Below are positions 24,219-33,428 of a stretch of DNA of 64,000 nucleotides, in pieces (the first letter of the stretch is position 1; each line of letters starts with the position of its first letter). Where the stretch lies: positions 944,079-1,008,078 of the forward strand of contig NZ_STGQ01000002.1 of the NCBI RefSeq assembly GCF_004916975.1. Direction: 5' to 3'. This DNA comes from Paenibacillus dokdonensis. Its GTDB lineage: Bacteria; Bacillota; Bacilli; Paenibacillales; Paenibacillaceae. Under the pieces are notes generated by a model. The model searched no databases, was not told the origin of the DNA, and saw nothing but the letters and a program-made list of their open reading frames with translations. Both the position numbers and the translations under genes were made by a program.

Positions 24219-27200
24219 ATGAAAGCGCTTCATAAAAAGATGAAATGGAAGTGGTTTATTTACTTCGTTTGCGCAGCCATCATAGCATCTTCATATGCTT
24301 TTGCCGGACAGGTTTCAGCTCGTTCCTCCGATATTCGGGGACACTGGGCGGAGCAGCTTCTCACGGGCTGGCAGGATCAAGGGCTCCTTAAGGGATATCC
24401 TGACGGTTCGATGAAGCCGGATCAGGCACTGACCAGGGCTGAGCTGATGGCACTGATCAACAGGTACTTTCATTTTACTGCCGAAAAGGCGGTAACATTC
24501 CCGGATCTGAAGACCGGACAATGGCAATATGCAGAAGCTGCAAGGGCCCTGCAGGCAGGTTATATTGCAGGTGATCAGGATGGTATGATCCATCCGGATC
24601 AGATTGTCTCCAGAGAAGAGGCCGCTGTGATGCTGGCCAAGGTTCTGAAAGCAGGAGCGGTTAATGATTCTGAACTGCTTAAGCCGTTCAAGGATTCCGC
24701 TAATGTCTCGGCTTGGAGCCGGCAAGCTCTTGCCTATTTGATACAGCAGGGCAAGCTTGGCGGTTACGAGGATAGCACACTCCGTCCGAAGTCTCCTCTT
24801 ACGCGGGCTGAGGGCGCGGCATTGATCAGCCGCCTGCCGGTAACACCGGCGGGAGTTTCCTACGATAAGGCGGGCACCTATGGACCGGCCTCAGGTACAG
24901 AAACGATCAGCAGAAACGTTGTTGTTTCTGCTTCGGGGATTATCCTTCAAAATCTGGTGATCCAAGGGAACCTTATTCTGGAGAAGGGAATTAGCTCCGG
25001 AAAAGTGATTTTGAAAAATGTAAAGGTGGAAGGAATGCTCACCGTGAGAGCTTCGGGAGTAGAGCTCGAAATCAGCGGCAGCTCACTCGGTTCTGTCGTG
25101 TTCGATGGCCAGGGCAATACACTGCAGCTTAGCAGCGATGCAAGCATATCTAACCTGGTACTGAATACGCTGACAAAGGTCTTGGGAAGCGGTAAAATCC
25201 AAAAAGCTACCATTAATGAAGGAGCAAAAGGCTCCTCATTCCAGACGGCTCCGCTTAGCGTGGATGGACCTCAGGCCGGTTCGGTCACAACAGGCACTCC
25301 TGGCAGCAGTGCAGGATCGGGCAGCAGCTCCGGTGGAAGCAGCTCGGGTGGCGGTTCGGGCTCCGGCGGAGGCAACGATAGCACCGTGCCGCAGGCTCCC
25401 ATCGTAACGGGCGTGGCAAACGGCGCGACATATCACTCAGGCGTGCTTCCGAATTGGAGCGATGCCGCGGGAACGACCAGCAGTGCGACACTGAATGGAG
25501 CCGCTTATGTAAAGGGCACAGGCATTATTGAGGCTGGTAAGTACACACTGATTGTCACGGCCGTCCACAAGACGAGCGGCAAGAAGGCGAGCACAACCGT
25601 CAACTTTACGATGGACCCACAGAAGAAGTTGATCGGCTATGTAGCGGGCTGGAGCAATTGGTCGGACGCTCGCCCGGTGGATGCTTCCAAGCTGACCCAT
25701 ATCAACTATGCGTTCACCCACATCAAGGACAACAAGATCATTCCGATCGCAGGTCAGAATGATGATGATAACTATGCGTATCTCAGCAGCTTGAAATCCC
25801 AAAACCCGAATTTGAAAATATTGAACTCGGTCCGCGGCTGGGCTGCAGACGGATTTTCGGACGCGGCGTTCACGGAAGAATCACGCCTCGTGTTTGCGGA
25901 CAGCATCATCGATTATGTGAAGAAATACAATCTGGATGGGATTGACCTGGATTGGGAGTACCCTACCCAGCCAGCAGGAGAAACAAAAGCAAGACCTGAA
26001 GACAAAGAAAACTTTACCTTGGTGCTGAAGCTGATCCGCGAGAAGCTGAATACGCTGGGCCTGGAAAACAACAAATACTATGAGCTGACGATCGCGGCCG
26101 GAGCCGGATGGAGCTATCTGGATGGCGTGGAGATCGACAAAATTACCCCGCTGCTCGATAACATCAACGTGATGACCTATGACTTTGCAGGCGGCTGGGT
26201 ACCGAATACGGCGCATCATACCCATCTGTACGGCAAGAACATCAGCACCGATTTATGCGTGCAGGTATTGCTGCAAAGCAAGGTTCCCGCACATAAAATC
26301 GTCATCGGTGCGGCCTTCTATAGCCATAAATGGACGGATGTGGAGGCTGGTGAGGGGACAGCTGTTGGAAGGAAAGCGACGGGAAGCGGCGACACGCCAA
26401 CCTATACGGACATTTTGGCGAACTACAACGCAGATAGCTCATTTGTCCGTACTTGGGATGAGGATGCGAAGGCGCCTTACCTCTTCGACGGCAGCACGTT
26501 CATTTCCTATGACGATCCGGAATCCTTGGCAGCAAAGGCCAAATACGTATTGGATAAGAAGCTGGGCGGGGCCATGTTCTGGGAGTACAGCCAGGATGCA
26601 TCGGGAAGCCTGCTTACCGCTCTGGCAGACGGACTCAAGGGCCTGCCTTATAACGAGGAACTGGACGCTGTTCCGGCCTTGCCTCAGATTTCGGTGCAGG
26701 AAGACGAGGAATACGAAATTGGCTTTATACCGGATTGGAGTGATGCCCCGGGAACGGCCAGCACGGCCCAGCTAAACGGCAGGCCATATGTGAAGGGAAA
26801 GGCGATTAAGGGACCGGGAAAATATGTGCTTACTTTAACTACGGTTCATGGCAAGAGCTTGAAAACGGCAACGACCCATATTCCGTTTGCCATTAAAGGA
26901 CCGAAAACCATCGCCTACGTTCCGGGCTGGGTCGATTGGTCGGATGCCAAACCGATTGACGCATCCAAGCTGACCCATATCAATTATGCGTTTACCCATG
27001 TCAAAGACAACAAAATCATTCCAATGGACCAGAATGATGATGCCAATTATGCCTACCTGCAAAACCTCAGATCGCAAAATCCGCACCTGAAAATTTTGAA
27101 CTCGGTTGGCGGCTGGGGAGCGGACGGCTTCTCCGATGCCGCATTTACGGAGGAAAGCCGCGAGGTATTCACGAACAGCATCATCGATTACGTGAAAAAG

Positions 27201-28367
27201 CATGATTTGGACGGCATCGACTTGGATTGGGAGTATCCTTCCCAAAGCGCAGACGGCGTCATGAAGGCGAGACCGGAGGACAAACAGAACTTCTCGCTTC
27301 TGCTGAAGCTGATGCGGGAAAAGCTGAATCAGCTGGGCGCCGAACAGCATCGCTATTACGAGCTGACGATTGCCGCCGGCGCGACGCAGACGTATTTGAA
27401 CGGGGTCGAAATCGAAGAAGTAATCAAATACGTCGACAACATCAATTTAATGACCTACGATTTCGCCGGAGGATGGAGCGCGAAGACGGAGCATCATACG
27501 AACCTGTACGGCGGAAGCATCAGCGTCGATTCCTCGGTGCAGCTGTATTTGAATCATCACGTTCCTGCCGATCAAATTGTGATCGGAGCGGCCTTCTATG
27601 GCCATAAATGGACGGATGTAAAAGCCTCCAACCCGGATGGGCTTGGACAGGAGGCGATAGGCACTCCGGAAACGCCGACCTATAATGAAATCATTGCGCA
27701 ATACGGACCGGAGCAAGGCCTTACCCGGTATTGGGATGATACCGCCAAAGCCCCATACCTGTTCGGTGGCAGTGTCTTTATTTCCTATGACGACGAGCAG
27801 TCCGTAGCGGAAAAGGCGAAGTACGTGCTGGATCAGAGGCTGGGGGGCGCCATGTTCTGGGAATACAGCCAGGACGCGTCGGGCGATCTGCTTGCGGCTA
27901 TGGCGAACGGGTTGAAGGGAATCGCTTTTATGGCTCCCAAGCATGAAGAGTCGCAAGCCATACCGGCTGCGCCGGTAATCAGCGGCGTAAGGGACGGGGA
28001 AGAGTACGCTCCAGGCCTTGTATTGGACTGGGAAGATACAGCTGATACGATAAGCAGTGCTCAATTAAATGGAGCGGAATACATGAAGGGAACGCCGATC
28101 ACGGCGCCGGGCGAATACACATTGGCTGTCACTGCGGTTCATGCCAAGAGCAAAAAATCTGCCACCACAACGATTCATTTTACGATCAAGGAAGCCGGGC
28201 AAACGGTGAATTCGCCGGAGCCTACCAATGATCCGGCGAATTCACCGAATGAAGAGTCTCCACCTCAAGAGGAGAACGTTCCACCTGCAGAAACCGCACC
28301 AGGGGAAGGAGCGCCTGAAGGAGCAGATCCACATGGGGATGCTCCGCGAGAAACAGAATCAAACTGA
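24219..28367 (+). CDS. Cell-surface SLH protein with two tandem GH18 chitinase domains
   Basis: The 1382-residue protein has a signal peptide (to about residue 34), three SLH domains (about 37-206) that bind secondary wall polymer, a Val/Ile/Leu-rich stretch resembling a short beta-helix (225-335), a Ser/Gly linker (360-387), then two GH18 barrels (about 470-815 and 895-1235). Each barrel has NLDGIDLDWEY or DLDGIDLDWEY, with Glu580 and Glu1005. A 75-residue linker module occurs three times, before, between and after the barrels. The tail is Pro/Glu-rich. In barrel 1 the SVGG motif reads SVRG, in barrel 2 it is intact. The ATG at 24219 has only a GGGGTG site. Surface chitin or peptidoglycan-related glycan breakdown is likely. 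Confidence 0.92.
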   Translation: MKALHKKMKWKWFIYFVCAAIIASSYAFAGQVSARSSDIRGHWAEQLLTGWQDQGLLKGYPDGSMKPDQALTRAELMALINRYFHFTAEKAVTFPDLKTGQWQYAEAARALQAGYIAGDQDGMIHPDQIVSREEAAVMLAKVLKAGAVNDSELLKPFKDSANVSAWSRQALAYLIQQGKLGGYEDSTLRPKSPLTRAEGAALISRLPVTPAGVSYDKAGTYGPASGTETISRNVVVSASGIILQNLVIQGNLILEKGISSGKVILKNVKVEGMLTVRASGVELEISGSSLGSVVFDGQGNTLQLSSDASISNLVLNTLTKVLGSGKIQKATINEGAKGSSFQTAPLSVDGPQAGSVTTGTPGSSAGSGSSSGGSSSGGGSGSGGGNDSTVPQAPIVTGVANGATYHSGVLPNWSDAAGTTSSATLNGAAYVKGTGIIEAGKYTLIVTAVHKTSGKKASTTVNFTMDPQKKLIGYVAGWSNWSDARPVDASKLTHINYAFTHIKDNKIIPIAGQNDDDNYAYLSSLKSQNPNLKILNSVRGWAADGFSDAAFTEESRLVFADSIIDYVKKYNLDGIDLDWEYPTQPAGETKARPEDKENFTLVLKLIREKLNTLGLENNKYYELTIAAGAGWSYLDGVEIDKITPLLDNINVMTYDFAGGWVPNTAHHTHLYGKNISTDLCVQVLLQSKVPAHKIVIGAAFYSHKWTDVEAGEGTAVGRKATGSGDTPTYTDILANYNADSSFVRTWDEDAKAPYLFDGSTFISYDDPESLAAKAKYVLDKKLGGAMFWEYSQDASGSLLTALADGLKGLPYNEELDAVPALPQISVQEDEEYEIGFIPDWSDAPGTASTAQLNGRPYVKGKAIKGPGKYVLTLTTVHGKSLKTATTHIPFAIKGPKTIAYVPGWVDWSDAKPIDASKLTHINYAFTHVKDNKIIPMDQNDDANYAYLQNLRSQNPHLKILNSVGGWGADGFSDAAFTEESREVFTNSIIDYVKKHDLDGIDLDWEYPSQSADGVMKARPEDKQNFSLLLKLMREKLNQLGAEQHRYYELTIAAGATQTYLNGVEIEEVIKYVDNINLMTYDFAGGWSAKTEHHTNLYGGSISVDSSVQLYLNHHVPADQIVIGAAFYGHKWTDVKASNPDGLGQEAIGTPETPTYNEIIAQYGPEQGLTRYWDDTAKAPYLFGGSVFISYDDEQSVAEKAKYVLDQRLGGAMFWEYSQDASGDLLAAMANGLKGIAFMAPKHEESQAIPAAPVISGVRDGEEYAPGLVLDWEDTADTISSAQLNGAEYMKGTPITAPGEYTLAVTAVHAKSKKSATTTIHFTIKEAGQTVNSPEPTNDPANSPNEESPPQEENVPPAETAPGEGAPEGADPHGDAPRETESN

Positions 28368-28383
28368 TGGCGTAAAGTAAAGA

Positions 28384-28416
28384 AGACGTGCAGATACGAT
28401 ATGTATCTGCACGTCT
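28384..28416. terminator. Perfect 14-bp hairpin between convergent genes
   Basis: AGACGTGCAGATAC pairs with GTATCTGCACGTCT around GATAT. The following ATTCTGTTT is a poor U-tract, but the position between two convergent genes supports a terminator role. Confidence 0.65.
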
Positions 28417-28458
28417 ATTCTGTTTCTATGCAGGACTCCTGGCCAATGTCCTGCCGAA

Positions 28459-28758
28459 CTACATTCCATACACCGACAGGTCGATCCGGCCGTCGCGGAT
28501 GAATTCCACGCCCTCGTCCTCCAGGAGGGATTGCTGCATAAAACGTGACTCATCGTCCGTGAGGGCGATTTCTCCTTTGGCATTCACCACCCGGTGCCAG
28601 GGCAGCTGGTATTTGCCGCTCATGGAATGAAGGATTCTGACGACCTGTCTTGCGGCACGCGGGCTTCCGGCGGCGGCAGCAATGCCGCCGTAGGTCATGA
28701 CTTTTCCGGCAGGAATGGCCTTGATTTGTTCAATGACTAACATGGTAAATGGCTGCAT
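28459..28758 (-). CDS. Alkyltransferase-like protein (ATL), MGMT family without the reactive Cys
   Basis: The 99-residue protein has the DNA-binding fold of O6-alkylguanine alkyltransferases. The usual reactive PCHRV motif is PWHRV here (Trp54), the hallmark of ATL proteins, which bind bulky O6-alkylguanine and flag it for nucleotide excision repair instead of repairing it. The helix-turn-helix with AARQVVRIL and the YGGIAAAAG segment are typical. I chose the ATG at 28758 behind AAAGGAG. It stands alone, convergent with the chitinase gene. Confidence 0.88.
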   Translation of the reverse strand: MQPFTMLVIEQIKAIPAGKVMTYGGIAAAAGSPRAARQVVRILHSMSGKYQLPWHRVVNAKGEIALTDDESRFMQQSLLEDEGVEFIRDGRIDLSVYGM

Positions 28759-29000
28759 TGCTTCTCCTTTATACCAGGGCACTAGGGCCCTGCAAAGTCT
28801 CTGTTTTTTGTTATCGACAGTGTATCATAGAAATGCTTTATGAGCGTTATTTTATCCCGGCAAAACGTTATAGTGAAGGATTGGCAATAGGGTGGTATTA
28901 TAAGGGGGACTCCATAAACTTTAACCGCTTGTATTTTTGGAAACTTTTATAATAAATATCTATGAATGATTAAGTATAGTAGAAAAACGAGGTATTTAGC

Positions 29001-30593
29001 ATGGGAGGACCATTATCTAAAATAGATACTGCAGATGCCATTGCGGTGTCCAAACAGTATTGCAGGCAGATGGGGATTAAACCGGACGAGCTTCCCGCGT
29101 TTACACGGCGGTACAGTCATGCGGAGCTGGCGGCGAAGTTGGTGAAATACCAGGAGTATACTGAAGTCATCCACTTTTTTATCAGCAAATTTCTATCCTC
29201 CATTTCGGGCAGTCCGATTATGATTGCCATTACCGATGACCGGGGGTATATGTTGGAGTTCGCGGGCGATCCGACCATCATCGAGACGGTCAGGCATTTA
29301 GGAATCGAGGAAGGCATTCAGTTCAATAAAGATGCGGGTACGAATTCCATTGACCTGTGCCTGTCACATCAACGGCCTTTCCAGCTTATAGGAGAGGATC
29401 ATTACCATGTTATTCATCACGGCCTTGCCTGCTATACGGCTGGATTTCACAACGATAAAGGCACCGTTCTGGGGACTATCTCGCTGATGACGGATATCCA
29501 TTTTGCCCATCCCCATTTGCTTGCCTTGCTGTGTACAATGGCTGATTCCGTGGAACGGGAACTGCTGCTGCGCAGACAAAACACCCAGCTGCAGATTTTG
29601 AACCAGTTCCTGCTGGATACGAACTTTTACGGGGTCGTGATTACAGACGGCACAGGCAGTATTCTGGAGATGAACGAACGGTGCCGCTCCATGCTGCAGC
29701 TTGGTAATCCGGATGTATTTAAGGATAAATCCGTGTTTGATATCGGCTTGGTCAGCGGCTATTTTCAGCGGGTCATGAAACGGTTTGAGGATTGCACCGG
29801 CGTGGAGCTGAGCGTCAATTTACAAGACGGGGAACATCATTATATGCTCGATGTGCTGCCGGTCTATGATAACGCGCATTCCATTGTCCGTGTGGTAGGA
29901 AGCCTTCGTGACATAACCGAGATGAAGAAAACGGAGGAAATCCTGCGCAATACCGAGAAGCTGGTTTTCGCCGGGCAGATTGCAGTCGGTATTGCTCATG
30001 AAATCCGTAATCCGCTGACAACCGTTAAAGGAATGCTGCAATTATCAGGCAAAAATACATGTCTAAGGCATTATGATCTGATTATGTCGGAGCTGGATCG
30101 GATGAACCTGATTGTCAGCGAATTTTTGATCCTGGGCAAGCCGCAGGCTGTTCATTTCCGGCAAGAGCGCTGTATGCCAGTTATGCAAGAAGTGCTGCAT
30201 TTGTTTGAAATCCAGGCAGCATTGAACAGCATTACGCTGAGCTGCACGACTGACGCGGATCATCTTATCCGCTGTGACCGGAACCAGATAAAACAGGTAT
30301 TCATGAATATTTTGAAAAATGCTGTGGAGGCTTTGCCTTTTGGCGGTTCCGTCCATATTTTGCTCGATACCGAGGGGACTTACCAGCGCATCCGAATTTC
30401 TGATAACGGAGTGGGAATGACCGACGAGGTGCTGCAGCGGATCGGAGAGCCATTCCATACAACCAAAGCCGAAGGCAATGGCCTTGGTATGATGATCGTG
30501 AAAAGAATCATTGAAGCTCACAAAGGACGGCTGCTCATCACAAGCAAAGTGAACGAAGGCACAACGGTGGACATTTACCTGCCCATCAGATAA
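29001..30593 (+). CDS. Orphan soluble sensor kinase with GAF-like, PAS and HisKA domains
   Basis: The 530-residue kinase has no membrane segment. Residues 1-190 resemble the GAF-like sensor of sigma-54 activators and AcoR-type proteins, 200-315 form a PAS domain, HisKA follows with His333 in GIAHEIRNPLTTVKG, and the ATPase domain has NILKNAVEALP, DNGVGM and GNGLGMMIVKRIIEA. The HEIRNPLT pattern is that of sporulation-type kinases KinA to KinE, so entry into the Spo0A phosphorelay is a reasonable guess. No response regulator is adjacent. The ribosome binding site is ACGAGGT. Confidence 0.9.
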   Translation: MGGPLSKIDTADAIAVSKQYCRQMGIKPDELPAFTRRYSHAELAAKLVKYQEYTEVIHFFISKFLSSISGSPIMIAITDDRGYMLEFAGDPTIIETVRHLGIEEGIQFNKDAGTNSIDLCLSHQRPFQLIGEDHYHVIHHGLACYTAGFHNDKGTVLGTISLMTDIHFAHPHLLALLCTMADSVERELLLRRQNTQLQILNQFLLDTNFYGVVITDGTGSILEMNERCRSMLQLGNPDVFKDKSVFDIGLVSGYFQRVMKRFEDCTGVELSVNLQDGEHHYMLDVLPVYDNAHSIVRVVGSLRDITEMKKTEEILRNTEKLVFAGQIAVGIAHEIRNPLTTVKGMLQLSGKNTCLRHYDLIMSELDRMNLIVSEFLILGKPQAVHFRQERCMPVMQEVLHLFEIQAALNSITLSCTTDADHLIRCDRNQIKQVFMNILKNAVEALPFGGSVHILLDTEGTYQRIRISDNGVGMTDEVLQRIGEPFHTTKAEGNGLGMMIVKRIIEAHKGRLLITSKVNEGTTVDIYLPIR

Positions 30594-30609
30594 GCCCGAC
30601 CTGCAAAAT

Positions 30610-30658
30610 AGGGGCAATCCAAAAGGTCCAATGAACCTTCGGAGGCCCCTTTTTCTTT
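30610..30658 (+). terminator. Terminator after the orphan kinase
   Basis: AGGGGC pairs with GCCCCT, with an inner AGGT/ACCT pairing, followed by TTTTTCTTT. Confidence 0.7.
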
Positions 30659-30745
30659 AGAATCTAGCGCTGGCGCAAGAGAAAATAGGCAGCCAGCATT
30701 TCCTAAATTACACACAACTTTGACTGTCAAAAGAGGAGGCATTTC

Positions 30746-31189
30746 ATGAGGAAAAGTAATATGTATATTATAGCTCCTGTAATTATCATCGTTATTGTTG
30801 GGTTAGTAATATATAATTTTTATAGTAAGAACACTACATTTAAGGATGTTGTACTTGATAAGATAAATACTGATCAAATTAGCTCCCTGGAGATATTAAA
30901 GAGCTCAAACGATGAGAAGAAAACAATAACAGATAAAAGTGAAATTAATAAGATAATCAACTCATTATCAGTAATAAAATTGAGTGAAGGATCGTACTCA
31001 ATTGATTCAACAGAATCATATTATATTACCATAAAAACCAATAATCTAAGAAGATTCGGAATGACACTTTACGATAAAAACTATCTGAGAATTTTCGACT
31101 ATGATCCAAAGATTCCAAAGAATTCGATTAAGTCTTATAAAATATCTAACGAGTTTGACCCAGCCACTATTCGGAGTTTATTTAGATAG
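30746..31189 (+). CDS. AT-rich small membrane-anchored protein of unknown function
   Basis: The 147-residue protein has an N-terminal membrane anchor (about 7-26; YIIAPVIIIVIVGLVIYNFY) and an extracytoplasmic domain rich in Ile, Ser, Lys and Asn. Its layout resembles small DUF5301-type proteins, with repeated ITDKSEINKIINSL-like helices, but this is by eye. AAAAGAGGAGGC precedes the ATG. The gene is visibly richer in A and T than all neighbours, both in codon choice and composition, which suggests recent acquisition. It is flanked by a terminator on the left and an AraC gene on the right. Confidence 0.75.
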   Translation: MRKSNMYIIAPVIIIVIVGLVIYNFYSKNTTFKDVVLDKINTDQISSLEILKSSNDEKKTITDKSEINKIINSLSVIKLSEGSYSIDSTESYYITIKTNNLRRFGMTLYDKNYLRIFDYDPKIPKNSIKSYKISNEFDPATIRSLFR

Positions 31190-31303
31190 GAATGGCATGT
31201 GGGTTTTTATCTTGAATCGTGGAGCTGCTGAGAAAAATCGGTTTGCATGATGAGGCATTGCGTCTGCTTCTTTCGGTGGAATAGCCAAGGGCTGCATAGC
31301 CGC

Positions 31304-32113
31304 TCAGCTCTCCTGCACCCACTTCCGGTATTCTTCCGGCGTGCTGCCGACCACTGCTTTAAAGTCCTTGATAAAATGCGGCTGATCGTGGTAGCCGAGC
31401 TCTGTGGATAGACGGGCCAAATCAACCGGCAGGCGGCAGTCCATCGTCTCAGCTGCATTTTGCAGGCGATATAGGCGAATCACCCATTTTGGACTGATGC
31501 CAACGTATTGGTCGAACAGACGCTGAAGCTTTCGGATATGGATATCAAAATGCTCGCAGACCTGATCAACCTTCGAAATTTCGTGTTCACTGGCGATGTA
31601 ATCAATAATCCGGTTTACAGACAGGACCTGCTCATCCCGTGACGGCAGTTTGGGCTCTAAAAGCTTGTTCATGGCGGCGACCATATCCTCCTCGGTTGGC
31701 ATCGAGAGTATAGCTTCCTCAAGTCCCGGGCCGTCGAGATCAAATATGCTTTGCACTTCCAGCGGATGATTAAGCAATGTGGAGATGGGTTGATTCAGGA
31801 ATGGATAAAAGCCGCCGGGCTTGAATTTCACTCCAAACACGACTCCCTTTCCATGGATCGGATAAGAGAACTTCCGGGTGGAGGGGCCGAAAATAAAAGT
31901 TTTATGCGGCTCGACAACCAGATTGACGCAAGGATTGGGAACGACATGTTGAAGATAGGGATCTTCATCGGTACAATCCCAGCTGACAATCCAATAATGC
32001 TTAACGAAGAAGCTTAACGCTTCCGAGGCCGCATGACGGGACAGCTTGAATTTCTTCTCACCGCCCTGCAGGTTCAGGACGCCCATATTTGGCCGTGGTA
32101 ATCCGGCAGGCAT
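31304..32113 (-). CDS. AraC-family regulator
   Basis: The 269-residue regulator has an N-terminal domain of the kind often found in one-component AraC proteins (FFVKHYWIVSWD, PNPCVNLVVEP, FGVKFKPGGFYPF) and a C-terminal AraC helix-turn-helix pair ending in ELGYHDQPHFIKDFK and TPEEYRKW. I chose the ATG at 32113, nine bases after AAGGGG, over the GTG seven codons upstream which lacks a site. It is divergent from the SRPBCC gene at 32307 and may control it. Confidence 0.88.
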   Translation of the reverse strand: MPAGLPRPNMGVLNLQGGEKKFKLSRHAASEALSFFVKHYWIVSWDCTDEDPYLQHVVPNPCVNLVVEPHKTFIFGPSTRKFSYPIHGKGVVFGVKFKPGGFYPFLNQPISTLLNHPLEVQSIFDLDGPGLEEAILSMPTEEDMVAAMNKLLEPKLPSRDEQVLSVNRIIDYIASEHEISKVDQVCEHFDIHIRKLQRLFDQYVGISPKWVIRLYRLQNAAETMDCRLPVDLARLSTELGYHDQPHFIKDFKAVVGSTPEEYRKWVQES

Positions 32114-32306
32114 GTATCTCAACCCCTTACTCACTTTTTATTAGCTCGATTGAAAGTTTTTTATGGAACAGGTGTTCCTGTCGTGTTTTTACAATACATA
32201 GATTATCACCGAAGGTATCATTAGTTTAGCATAAATTTTCAAAGCGTAAGACAAGCGCAAAAAAAGTAAAAATCTAACCATAATAAACAAAGGAGCGTGC
32301 AAAATC

Positions 32307-32756
32307 ATGAGTTTGAAATATGAGTTTTATATTGGAGCTGAATCGCAAAAGGTATGGGAACTGCTGGTAGCACCGGAAGGCACGAAGAAGACCTTTTTCA
32401 ATTGTGTGCTTCAATCGAGCTTTAAGGCAGGGGAGCCTTTTGCCTATGTAGGACCGGGAAATGATGGGGATGAAACGGTTCATGTATACGGTGACATCCT
32501 GGCGTATGAGCCACGCAAAGTGCTGAGCTACCTCGAGCACCCGGGGCCATCCTACCACACCAATCATCAGGAGCTGACTTCGCGGGTTACGTTTACGCTG
32601 GATACGGTTGGCAAATGCACGAAACTGACACTCGTGAATGATGAGTGGTCGGACAACCATCCTTCATTTCAAAATGCCGAAGGGCATTGGTGGATGATCC
32701 TGAGCAACATCAAGACCGTGGCGGAAACGGGAAACACGCTGGATTTCGGCTGGTAA
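32307..32756 (+). CDS. SRPBCC/AHSA1-family protein
   Basis: The 149-residue protein has the AHSA1-type START fold: VWELLVAPEGTKKTFF near the start, GDILAYEPRKVLSY in the middle, and HWWMILSNIKTVAETG at the end. Such proteins bind small hydrophobic ligands or act as co-chaperones; the substrate is unknown. AAAGGAGCG precedes the ATG. It is divergent from an AraC regulator with about 190 bp between, a common regulator-target layout, and is closed by a terminator. Confidence 0.85.
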   Translation: MSLKYEFYIGAESQKVWELLVAPEGTKKTFFNCVLQSSFKAGEPFAYVGPGNDGDETVHVYGDILAYEPRKVLSYLEHPGPSYHTNHQELTSRVTFTLDTVGKCTKLTLVNDEWSDNHPSFQNAEGHWWMILSNIKTVAETGNTLDFGW

Positions 32757-32782
32757 AAAATCATTATCTGAAAGCTCCGACA

Positions 32783-32812
32783 AGAGTGGCTGCGTCAGCA
32801 GCTGCTCTTTTT
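32783..32812 (+). terminator. Terminator after the SRPBCC gene
   Basis: AGAGTGGCTGC pairs over eleven positions with GCAGCTGCTCT around GTCA, followed by TTTTT. Confidence 0.85.
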
Positions 32813-32847
32813 GCGATGCATTTCTTTTTCTGCGATGCATTTCTTTT
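32812..32847. repeat. Two tandem copies of a 17-bp unit
   Basis: TGCGATGCATTTCTTTT occurs at 32812-32828 and again at 32831-32847, a 19-bp period. It begins at the end of a terminator. It may be a slippage product; no function is evident. Confidence 0.6.
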
Positions 32848-32999
32848 CGGTTGACATCAAATAATTCGCAAGTTGCAGCAAACCCATGCATAAAATAGCA
32901 GAACTAAGAATCCTGCTGAATTGCCATCATATTTTCACTTTTTGAATTCACCATTCCACTTGGCATTACATATTAGAAAGTATATGGGGGAATCGAATT

Positions 33000-33428
33000 A
33001 TGCATTGGACTGATTTCCTGGTGATCATCGCGTCAGGTTCGTTCGGCGGCCTCCTGTCTAGTTTGTATATCCATGACGGATCTCTTATACTGCCTAAAAT
33101 TATTGAATTGGAACTAAGCGACGGATCCAGAAGGAAAAACTATCATATCGGTTTTCTTTCGGATATCATTCTCGGGGCTGGCGCGGGACTCATTTCGGTA
33201 CTACCAATTGGACTAGAGTTCCCAAAATATATTTATGTAGCGATTATCGCGGGCTTTGGAGGCGGCAGCTTCATAGCCAAACAAGCCAAGCTGACTGCGG
33301 AAGAGAAAGTATCGTCGCAGGATAAGCTGCCGACAATCATTGCCTCAAGCATTCCAGACACGGATGATCCCAAAGAAGTGACATTTGAACTCGCAATTTC
33401 AGACCGCAAAGGAGAGAAGCAGACATGA
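33000..33428 (+). CDS. Small membrane protein of unknown function, DUF4257-like
   Basis: The 142-residue protein has hydrophobic segments at about 5-25, 55-72 and 76-95 rich in Gly, then a polar C-terminal tail of about 45 residues. The arrangement (FLVIIASGSFGGLLSSLYI, then YHIGFLSDIILGAGAGL) resembles uncharacterised DUF4257-type proteins of Bacillales; the match is by eye. It overlaps the next gene in ATGA, so both are made together. A weak GGGGGAATCG leader precedes the ATG. Confidence 0.7.
   Translation: MHWTDFLVIIASGSFGGLLSSLYIHDGSLILPKIIELELSDGSRRKNYHIGFLSDIILGAGAGLISVLPIGLEFPKYIYVAIIAGFGGGSFIAKQAKLTAEEKVSSQDKLPTIIASSIPDTDDPKEVTFELAISDRKGEKQT

Noticed and set aside
32812..32847. CRISPR-like repeats
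   Set aside because: Only two copies with a 2-base spacer; no array is present anywhere in the window.
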